The translations under genes were made by a program, and so were the position numbers. From Acidobacteriota bacterium (GTDB lineage: Bacteria > Acidobacteriota > UBA4820 > DSQY01), in the NCBI GenBank assembly GCA_021787565.1, contig JAJYLT010000003.1, positions 1 through 64,000 on the forward strand: DNA of 64,000 nt, in the 5' to 3' direction. This document shows, one piece after another, positions 25,401 to 32,700 of the stretch. How positions within the stretch are numbered: position 1 is the stretch's first letter; every line of letters starts with the position of its first letter. Below the pieces are notes generated by a model that saw only the letters and a program-made list of their open reading frames with translations, did not search any database and was not told the origin of the DNA.

Positions 25401-28178
25401 TACGACGCCGACCTGCTGAGCTACGGCTGCACGGCGCCTTCGGGCATGAAGATTCAGAAGACGGCCGTCTCGGCCCCCGTCACCGTGGATACCTCGAACA
25501 CGGCCTACGTGGTGCTCTCCTTCCCGCCGCCGCTGGTCATGATCCACGGCCTGTTCGACTGCTATCAGAAGTGGTACGACCCCACCGCCTCGGACCCCAA
25601 TGCCGCCCTTTACTGGGACAACGACGCGAGGGCCCACGGCCTCCTCAGCTTCACCCCGAACTACGCCTGGTGGGGAGGGACCTCGAGCTGGCCCGCCATG
25701 GCCGACGAGGTGGCCCAGCAGATCGGGCAGGACCTCTCCGGGCTGAGCGCCAGCGGCGCGGGAACGGGCTCCGCCGTCCCGCCCATCCCCACCATCTGGA
25801 TCGCCCACGACATGGGGGGCCTGGTGGCGAGGGTGCTGGCCTCGGGCGACCACCGGAACGACACCGCCGTGCAAAACGCCTGGAAGATCTACCTGCTCGG
25901 CGTGCCCAACAGCGGCACGAACCTCCAGCTCGCGGGGAGCGACAACGGCACCCTGAGCACCGACACCATCCTGCGGCGCTTCAACGCCGTCTACCCCGAC
26001 TTCGGGAGCCTGGAAGGCCGGGTCTACGCCATCGCCGGCGACAGCGGCCTCTGGGGGCTCCAGAACGACGACGGCCTGGTCTCTCTGGCCTCGGCCTTCA
26101 CGATCTCGCGGGAGCTATGCACGACGACCTTCGGCTACCCCGTCTGTCAGCAGTACCCCGCCGTGAGCTTCGGCGCCGGGACGGGTCACATCTTCGATTT
26201 CTCCCACTCCGATCTGGGCAGTCCCGCTTCTGCTCAGGCGATCTTGGAGGGGGTCATCCTGCCCGGCGTGGCGGCGCTAGCCAAGAGCGGCCTCCTGCCG
26301 GAACACATACCGGAGAGCCCGGCAGGTAGCGTCGTCTGGGGCACCACCAGCCGCACGACGGGCACCAAGCGACGGCGCATCAAGGCCGCCCTGAGCCGCT
26401 CGGAGGCGGGCCAGCCCTTCTCCTACCCTTTTACCATCGGGGAGACCGACGGCATGGCGCTCCTGGCCACCGTCACCGACGGCTCGGCCGACTTCCAGGT
26501 GCTCGACCCCATGGGGCAGATAGCGCAGAGCGCAACCTCCGTGGCCGGCGCCTTCTCCTATTCCACCCTCAACCCGGCCCCCGGCGCCTGGACGCTGGTG
26601 GTGACCCCGGGCAGCTCGGGGGTCTCCTTCACGGCCACGGCCCAGGAGGACAGCCCCTTCGGCATCCGGGGGAGCCTCGACGCGGGCTACTACCTGCCCG
26701 GCTCCACGGCGGTCCTCCGGGTGGACCTGGAGGGCAGCCCCCAGGTGACGCCGCAGCAGGTGAGCGCCTCGCTCTACGACACGGCCGGCAACCTCATCGA
26801 GGGACCCGTCTCCCTCTACGACGACGGCCAGCACGAGGACGGTGCCCCGGGCGACGGCTCCTACGGAGCGCTTCTCGCCGTCTTCACGACACCCGGCGCC
26901 TACCCCGTCGTCTTCACCGCCACCGGCACCTATCAGGGCGAGGCCTTCTCGCGCCTCGCCTTCGCCACTCTCACCGTCCTGCCTGCCTCCCACCTGCTCA
27001 CCGGGGCCTTCGCCTTCTCCCCCGTGAGCACCACCGGCGGCAGCACCACGGACGCCATCCAGATGACCGCCGGCATCACCCTGCCGGCGGCGGGGAGCTA
27101 CGCCCTCTCGGCGGACCTGGAAGATGCGGGCGGCCTCTTCGTGGCCCACGCCTCCACGGCCATCACCGCCACGGCGGCGGGATTCACCACGGCGACGCTG
27201 GTCTTCCCGCTGGACGACGCCACGTGCAGCCAGCTCGATGCTCCGCTAACGGTGGCCGGCCTCCAGGTCCTGGATGGCACCACCCTGACGCCAGAGGATG
27301 CCTGGGGCTCCCCCATCTACACCCCGGCCTACCCCTCCGGCACCTTCTCCTGCCAGAGCGGAACGCCCGAACCCATGCCCACGGCCCTCCAGCCCTCCCA
27401 GGCCGTGACGGGCACCTCCATCAGCCTGCTCGTGGCGGGCACCGGCTTCCAGAGCGGCGCCACGCTGGTCTTCGACTCGGGGATCCAGGTCAACAAGGTG
27501 GTCCAGCTCTCGCAGAACCTCCTGTCGGCCTCCATCACCATCCTCTCGAACGCGGCCGCGGGCGGCCACACGCTGACCGTCACCAACCCCAACGGCACCT
27601 CGGGAAACCTGGTATCGGCCTTGACGGTCACGCCGAACCTGCCGCCCACCGTCAGCCTTTTGACCCCCGCCGGCGGGAGCATCTACACCAGCTCCTCCCC
27701 AAGCCAGGTGAGCGTCTCGGCCTCCGCGAGCGACGACATCGGAGTCACCCAGGTGGTCTTTCTGCTGGACGGCGTGCCCGAGGCCAGCGTGAGCCAGTTC
27801 CCGTTCATCTGGAGCTTCGGCTCCTCCGTCCTGACCCACGGCGCCCACACGCTGACGGCGGTGGCCTACGACACCAGCGGCCTGACCGCCCAGGCCTCCG
27901 TGACGGTCTACCAAGACCCGCCCACCGTCACCGCCATCGGCAAGCTGATCAACCCCTTCCGCCTGAAGGTGACGGGGACCCACTTCCTCCCGGGCCTTTC
28001 GGTCACCATCGGGGGGGACGCCACGGCCTGGCCCAGGGTCACCGTCAAGTCGGACACCAAGCTCATCCTCAAGAAGGGGGCCAGCCTCAAGGCGCGCTTC
28101 CCGAAGGGCCAAGCCGTCTCCATCCGCATCGACAACGGGGACGGCACCGAGGTGACCACCAGCTACACCCGGCCCTGA
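22452..28178 (+). CDS. Secreted SBBP-repeat / PKD / lipase-fold multidomain protein
   Basis: 1908 residues from ATG at 22452 (GGAGGG upstream). A signal peptide is followed by the FEPNRGQ domain that precedes SBBP propellers. SBBP repeats occupy about 277-733 (recurring YSTYLGGSGNDxGxAIAVD...YVTGxTxSxDFP). Two PKD domains follow (~737-910, each with NFGDG), a carboxypeptidase-regulatory-like domain (~913-1020), an alpha/beta-hydrolase region (~1026-1293, MIHGLFDCYQKW), a prepeptidase-C-terminal-like region, an IPT/TIG-like domain, an Ig-like domain and a second IPT-like end. In the hydrolase the nucleophile-elbow Ser is Asp1120 (IAHDMGGLVAR). It is probably a cell-surface binding protein; no anchor or sorting motif was identified. 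Confidence 0.85.
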   Translation: MEHVKGRAGTELRCLVLALGCLPLLHALPACASGPMPASGQAGPRLEEAYGAVPLHFEPNRGQSDPRVEYLAHGRRFGLYLTQRGATLVLSEPAGAPAPGSRRTPPDSRPQEEACSTIRLSLEGGNAAPALVGLDRLAGTSSYFLGNDPSRWVTDIPTFGRVACKQVYPGVDMVYYGDGRALEYDFLLAAGADPRTIRLRYDDGSGQPVPVRIGPAGDLLLSTPFGRLVQHAPVVFQVRNGAKIALSGRYEILGAGRVGLAVSGYDPALPLTIDPILSYSTYLGGGGQDQAQGIAVDSSGSAYVTGYTQSANFPASNAPIGGKDAFVTKLSPDGKSLVYSVYFGGTGDDIARAIAVDAQGDAFIVGGTTSFDLPVLNGFQSSHGGSPTAPNSDAFIAELGPGGNSLAYSSYLGGAGNDEATAVALDAAGNAFITGDTYSADLPPGSNPPDQPAYGGAGDAFLCEVASGGGTLSYSSYLGGEAYDYGTGIAVDGSERVYVTGGTSSVAFPILNPIQSHLLGSGDAFVSVFSFNTAAGALPGQVVYSTYLGGSGNDAGQAIAADAGGDAYVTGYTYSTDFPVKNAFQAALAPGQSADAFVTEINQAGTSLVYSTYLGGSAFDAGYAITVGSDGSAYVAGDTFSSDFPVAFPVQAANASSSSGNSDAFVSKLSPSGSVLSFSTYLGGSDTDQGRAIAIDGANGVYVAGTAYSTNFPTQSPFQPSLGGASDAFVSKILLADCTLTCTAVASASSGAAPLSVSFSATSSPSNCGSGTVAYDWNFGDGSPHSSAQNPDHTYTQPGTYTWTVTASLDGTTSSQSGTVIVTPGCTVSCSANAAPTAGPAPLAVALTASAASSDCGEAATYLWNFGDGTATSTAQNPSHTYLQPGTYNWTMTATIGGSPCSQSGSVTALATPGSLSGMVAISAGGGFFPLDGPGIVSGTVTAKDSSGATTTVPISSGHFSFTGLAQGSYQLTATVTYQDNVLYDADLLSYGCTAPSGMKIQKTAVSAPVTVDTSNTAYVVLSFPPPLVMIHGLFDCYQKWYDPTASDPNAALYWDNDARAHGLLSFTPNYAWWGGTSSWPAMADEVAQQIGQDLSGLSASGAGTGSAVPPIPTIWIAHDMGGLVARVLASGDHRNDTAVQNAWKIYLLGVPNSGTNLQLAGSDNGTLSTDTILRRFNAVYPDFGSLEGRVYAIAGDSGLWGLQNDDGLVSLASAFTISRELCTTTFGYPVCQQYPAVSFGAGTGHIFDFSHSDLGSPASAQAILEGVILPGVAALAKSGLLPEHIPESPAGSVVWGTTSRTTGTKRRRIKAALSRSEAGQPFSYPFTIGETDGMALLATVTDGSADFQVLDPMGQIAQSATSVAGAFSYSTLNPAPGAWTLVVTPGSSGVSFTATAQEDSPFGIRGSLDAGYYLPGSTAVLRVDLEGSPQVTPQQVSASLYDTAGNLIEGPVSLYDDGQHEDGAPGDGSYGALLAVFTTPGAYPVVFTATGTYQGEAFSRLAFATLTVLPASHLLTGAFAFSPVSTTGGSTTDAIQMTAGITLPAAGSYALSADLEDAGGLFVAHASTAITATAAGFTTATLVFPLDDATCSQLDAPLTVAGLQVLDGTTLTPEDAWGSPIYTPAYPSGTFSCQSGTPEPMPTALQPSQAVTGTSISLLVAGTGFQSGATLVFDSGIQVNKVVQLSQNLLSASITILSNAAAGGHTLTVTNPNGTSGNLVSALTVTPNLPPTVSLLTPAGGSIYTSSSPSQVSVSASASDDIGVTQVVFLLDGVPEASVSQFPFIWSFGSSVLTHGAHTLTAVAYDTSGLTAQASVTVYQDPPTVTAIGKLINPFRLKVTGTHFLPGLSVTIGGDATAWPRVTVKSDTKLILKKGASLKARFPKGQAVSIRIDNGDGTEVTTSYTRP

Positions 28179-28200
28179 GTCTTCGTAATCCCGATCCGAT

Positions 28201-28232
28201 GCAAAGGGGCGGCCTCCGGGCCGCCCCTTTGC
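28201..28232 (+). terminator. Strong hairpin after the secreted-protein gene
   Basis: A perfect 14-base-pair stem (GCAAAGGGGCGGCC and its complement) around a TCCG loop begins 22 bases after the stop codon. The right arm ends in TTTGC rather than a long T-run, so it is a probable but not classic intrinsic terminator. It marks the left boundary of the repeat cluster. Confidence 0.65.
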
Positions 28233-28235
28233 GGT

Positions 28236-28463
28236 GTCACCCTGAAGACACCCCATGAAGGGTCTCAGGGGTGCAACCCAGAGGGACGCCATTGCTCCCG
28301 CCGTCCCCCAGCCTGTCACCCTGAAGGCGTCCCCCGGAGGGCTCCCCGTGAAGGGTCTCAAGGGTGGAGCCGGAAGGAGAAACGTGCGGCTCCGAGGGCA
28401 GCGGGCTTCTTCCACCCCTGAGATCCTTCAGGGGCACCGCTTCGAAGCGGCCTTCAGGATGAC
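28236..28463. repeat. Inverted-repeat module 1
   Basis: Two A units (28236-28273, shortened; 28315-28366) and one B unit (28413-28463). A has the form GTCACCCTGAAG...TGAAGGGTCTCAGGGGTG, about 52 bases; B is the same unit on the other strand (CACCCCTGAGATCCTTCAGG...CTTCAGGATGAC). Spacers are also repeated among modules: CAGAGGGACGCCATTGCTCC between A units and GAGCCGGAAGG... between A and B. Confidence 0.85.
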
Positions 28464-28513
28464 CGGGGAAGCGGACGGGGGCCGCATCGCAAGGGGCCGC
28501 TCCCGACAACGCG

Positions 28514-28770
28514 GTCACCCTGAAGGCCACCCCCAGAGGGCACCCCCAGAGGGCTCCCCTTGAAGGGTCTCAAAGGTGGAGCCCAGAGGGACGCCATTGC
28601 TCCGGGCGTCCCCCCGCCTGTCACCCTGAAGGCGCCCCCCCGGAGGGCTCCCCGTGAAGGGTCTCGGCGGTGGAGCCGGAAGGGGAAACGTGCGACTCCA
28701 AGGAGGGCTAGCGTTCTCGCACGCCTGAGATCCTTCAGGGGCACTGCTTCGAAGCAGGCTTCAGGATAAC
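28514..28770. repeat. Inverted-repeat module 2
   Basis: Units A 28514-28578, A 28620-28672 and B 28720-28770, with the same spacers as module 1. The first A carries an internal 12-13-base duplication (CCCCAGAGGGC twice). The stop codon of the GIY-YIG gene lies inside the last B unit, so the repeat and the gene physically overlap. Confidence 0.85.
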
Positions 28771-29084
28771 CGGGATGGCGGTTTGGCCCCACCCATCAGG
28801 TCCGGCGCGAGATCACGCCAGCCGGGATTCACCGACTCCACGAGGGCGATCTTGCGAGCCCTCAGCCAGCCCTTGATCTGTTTCTCCCGCGCGATGGCCC
28901 CGAGTGCCCCCTCGCCGACCTCGTAATACACCAGCTTCTTGACGTTGTACCGCAAGGTGAATCCATCCTGGATCCCTCGCCGATGCTCTTCCATCCGCCG
29001 AATGAGATCGGAGGTTACGCCCACGTACAGCGTCTTGGTGTGGCTCGCCAAGATGTACACAAAGAACAGCTTCTTTCGTACCAT
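28761..29084 (-). CDS. Small GIY-YIG nuclease-domain protein
   Basis: 107 residues. The single domain has the family motifs: FVYILAS (GIY strand), LYVGVTSDLIRRMEEH (YIG strand with the catalytic Arg and a following Glu/His), and AREKQIKGW with the metal-binding Glu. It resembles the small stand-alone GIY-YIG proteins of unclear function rather than UvrC. Base composition is lower in GC than its neighbours (about 50% over 29041-29100 by hand count). The 3' end runs into repeat unit B at 28720-28770, and repeats resume 50 bases upstream of the start. The ribosome-binding site is weak. A role in repeat mobility is a hypothesis, not a known function. Confidence 0.85.
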   Translation of the reverse strand: MVRKKLFFVYILASHTKTLYVGVTSDLIRRMEEHRRGIQDGFTLRYNVKKLVYYEVGEGALGAIAREKQIKGWLRARKIALVESVNPGWRDLAPDLMGGAKPPSRLS

Positions 29085-29133
29085 GGCTTACCCTACCACC
29101 CTTTTCCTCGCCCGTCCTCCTTTCAGTCCTCTC

Positions 29134-29364
29134 GGGGACGCCATTGCTCCCGCCGCCCCCTCACCCGTCACCCTGAAGGCACCCCCCGGTGGAAGAGGCC
29201 GCAATCCGTCGCAGTGTCACCCTGAAGGCGCCCCCAGAGGGCTCCCCATGAAGGGTCTCAGGGGTGAGACCGGAAGGGATTAGCGAAGGGCTCCGAGGGT
29301 GGCTCGCCTCTCCCACGCCTGAGATCCTTCAGGGGCACCGCTTCGAAGGGGGATTCAGGATGAC
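29134..29364. repeat. Inverted-repeat module 3 (left part truncated)
   Basis: Begins inside the inter-A spacer (GGGACGCCATTGCTCC), then a partial A (29167-29189), a full A (29216-29266) and B (29314-29364). The missing left part is exactly where the GIY-YIG gene sits, as if the gene replaced a 50-base inter-module spacer plus one A unit. Confidence 0.8.
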
Positions 29365-29412
29365 CGGGGAAGCACGGGGGCAGCGACGCAAAGGGCCGCT
29401 CCCGACAACGCT

Positions 29413-29656
29413 GTCACCCTGAAGGCCACCCCCAGAGGGCTCCCCGTGAAGGGCCTCAAGGGTGAAGCCCAGAGGGACGCCATTGCTCCGGGCGTCCCCC
29501 CGCCTGTCACCCTGAAGGCGTCCCCCGGAGGGCTCCCCATGAAGGGTCTCAGGGGTGGAGCCGGAAGGGATTAGCGAAGGGCTCCGAGGGCGGCTTGCCT
29601 CCTCCCACGCCTGAGATCCTTCAGGGGCACCGCTTCGAAGAGGGCTTCAGGATGAC
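29413..29656. repeat. Inverted-repeat module 4
   Basis: Units A 29413-29464, A 29506-29557 and B 29606-29656, the most regular copy. The inter-module spacer 29365-29412 matches 28464-28513 (GGGCCGCTCCCGACAACG shared), so spacer and modules were duplicated together. Confidence 0.85.
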
Positions 29657-29703
29657 GGGGATGGCGGGCCCACCGGAGCAGCTCGGTCCACGGCCCAAAC
29701 GGG

Positions 29704-29727
29704 AAGGGGGCCCGGCCGGGCCCCCTT
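29704..29727 (-). terminator. Palindromic hairpin between the repeats and the cyclase gene
   Basis: A perfect palindrome, 24 bases (AAGGGGGCCCGG and its complement), lying 25 bases beyond the stop of the minus-strand cyclase gene. It may terminate that gene and, being symmetric, rightward transcription from the repeats. It lacks a long T-run. Confidence 0.5.
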
Positions 29728-29751
29728 CTTCGTGTTTGTCCCCTCCGGCTC

Positions 29752-32700
29752 TTACGAAGGCCCCTCCGCCCGCAGCTCCCGCACCAGCGGCAGGGCTGCC
29801 AGGGCATCCCGAATCTCCGGCTCGGGATTGCGGGCTTCGACGTCGGCCAGGAGGGTCAAGGCAGCGTGACGCCAGTGTTGGGTCGAGCGGTGCTGGCCGG
29901 CCTCACTTGCTACTTTGGCCCTTAGATATCGGTATCGTATCCCCGCCAACCCACGATCAAGGCCGGACCCGTAAACGCGAAGAGTGCGAAGACATCCTCG
30001 CAAGTCCTCCCATTGATCGGCATGTAGCATCGCTTCAGCGGTGGTAAGGACAAGAAGCCCTATCTTCCATGCACGAGCTTTGTCTGAGAATCTCTCTAAA
30101 GTTGCAGCAGCCGTCGCAACGGCTTGGTCGTACCGGCCATCATTCATCAGCAGGCGAACAAGGACCTCTCCCACTTCCGCAATAAGCCAAAGGCTTCCCG
30201 AGGCTGTAGCTGACTCTAACGACCGCTGCAAAATGTTGTTAGCGGCCTCGAAATCTGTCTCTCCTGCGAGATGACGAAACAAGCAATCCTGTGCGATAAA
30301 TCCAACGGTCCAAGATTTCGTGTGCCGTCCAAGTTCCACCTCCAATTGGGGCAACGCCTCTCTCACACTCACAAGAGACAACCCGGGAGAATGCAATTCG
30401 TTGGAAATGGCAACCATCTCGGTAAGACACGCGAGCGCTTCGCCAGTATTGTGATTATCCAAGTAGAGGTTCAGGGAGTCCCTCTGCCGAGCCAAGGCCA
30501 GAGCGAAGTCGCCGTTGGCGAGGTGCAAAATACCAGCAGTATGCATATTCGCCGCACAGTAGTAGCGCATGCCGTAATGCTGCGCTGCACCGAGAGAGAT
30601 AGAAACAGCCTTAGATGCTTGCTCCCACTGGCCTAACATGGTTTGATAGAGTGCCTGATTGGAAATAGCAGAAACGTACAGATCCCGGTAGCCGAACTGC
30701 TTGGCGATCGCCAGTCCCTCCTGGTCGATCTGGAGCGCCCGGCGATATTCCCCGAGCTCGTAGAGGACAAGGGCCAGGTTGATGGAGATAGAGACGATGT
30801 TGGGCCTGAGTCCATGGAGCCGCGCCAGCCTCATGGAGCCATTGAGGACTCTCCTCGCCTCCTTCAACTTGCCCTGGTAGTAGAGGGCGAGACCCTGGTT
30901 CATGAGGGCGTACACCAATGAACCATAGGCGCCCAGTTGCCTCGCCAGCCGCTCCGCCTGCCGGAACTGGGCCATGGCCTCCTGCATGCGGCCGGACATG
31001 GCCATGGGGACGGCGGAATCCAGCAAGATCCGGCATTGAAGATGCTTGTCCTGAAGATCCTTAGCCAAACTCATCGCCTCACCATAGGCGGCGATGGAGG
31101 CGGCCAAGTCCCCACGACTTCGATAGCATCCGGCTATATGCATATGAGCATCAACCACTTCTGAAGAAAGCGCTGGTGTTCCCTCGATGATCTTGCGACA
31201 TCGGGCCTCGGTCTCGTCAAGACGTCCCAAATCCTTGCACGTTTTAGCTAATTCCATAAGGCCAATTCGATACTCCTTATCAGCCCCAGCGACCGCACCG
31301 GCTTCCTTGCGCAACCGGACATATCGCTCCAGCAGCCCGAAGGCGGCGCCGTTGTCGTAGCGTTTGCGGGCGTCCTGGGCGGCGAGCCAGAGGTAGTGCG
31401 CGGCCCTCTCCTCGTCGCCGGCGGCCTCGAAGTGGTGGGCCAGGTAGGGCCAGCTCCGGCTCTCCCCGCTCCCCCGGCTCTCCAGGTAGGCGGCCACCTC
31501 GGCGTGCAAGGCCCTTCTCACGGAGAAGGTGAGCGACTCGTAGAGGGCGTCGCGCAGGAGCGAATCGGCGAAAGTGGCGTAGGGCCGGCGGCCCGATTCG
31601 TCCAGGCGCAGGAGCCCCTTCTCCGCAACGGCCCTCACCCGCGCCTCCGCTTCCAGCGGCTTCAGGCCCAGCACCCTGGCCAGCAGGCTGACGGAGAAGG
31701 AGGCGCCCAACACGGAAGCCGTCTTCAAAAGGTGGCGCTCCTCCTCGGGAAGTCCCTCGACCTGGGTCAGGAGCACCCCCTCCAGGGTGTCGGGGAAGGC
31801 CGAGGCCGTCAGGCGGTCCTCGTCCACCTCGAGCAGCCCGGAGGGGCCCTTGGCCAGCAGGCCCTGGTGGGCGAGCACGGCCAGCACCTGCTCGATGAAC
31901 TTGGGGTTGCCCCGCGTCTTCTCCATGACGAAGCGGGTGAAGGCCTCGGGGGGCTGGGCCATGCCGCCGGCGCGCGTCAGGAACTCGCGCACCTCCTCCT
32001 CGCTCAGGGGTTCGAGGCGGACCGTTCGAAGGCCGGCCACCGCCTCTCCCACCGCCGCGGCGCTGGAGCGAAAGGCCAGGAGGAGTTTGAGAGGGGTCTC
32101 CTCCACCTCGGCCAGAAGAGCTGCCAGGAATTCCAGCGAGGCGGGATCGGCGTGTTCCAGGTGGTCCACGAAGAGGCCGTAGAGCCCCTCTTCGGCCTGC
32201 CGCAGGAAGAGTCGGGCCAGCATGGCGAAGGTGACGTCCTTCCGGTCCTTGGCGGAGAGGGCCTTCACGGCGGCCGTCTCCTCCATCGCGACGCCCAGGA
32301 GGGGCGCCATCAGGCAGAGGAAGTCAGGGTCCTCGCCCGCCATCCCCTGCCGGAGGGCCTCAAGGCGCAGGGTTTCGCCGGAGGTGCGGCTCACGCCCAG
32401 GCAGGAGAAGAGCACCGGTGTCCAGGCCGATAGGTAGCTCTCGCTGCTGTAGGGGACGAGCGGCACCGTGATGTGGCGGATTCCCGCCGCGTCCAGCCCC
32501 AGCCCGAGCCGGTGCAGGAGCGCGCTCTTCCCGACCCCGGCCTCGCCCGTCACGGCCAAGGCCAGAGGCTTCGACGGGTCGGCCAGGAGCGGTCCCAGCT
32601 CATCGAGCAGATCCTCCCGCCCCACGTACTCCGCGAGACGCTCCTCCTCCGCCTGCCTCTCGCCTTCGGGCCTGAAGACGCGCACCCGCTCGCCGAGGCC

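Noticed and set aside
28236-29656. Repeat cluster as a CRISPR array
   Set aside because: Units occur in both orientations, spacers are themselves repeated rather than unique, unit lengths vary (38 to 65 bases) and no cas gene is nearby.
28237-29807. Short proteins encoded by the repeat modules (recurring GAMASLW...PLRPF peptides)
   Set aside because: They appear only because the DNA repeats are GC-rich and open in some frames; they have no ribosome-binding sites and change with the repeat.
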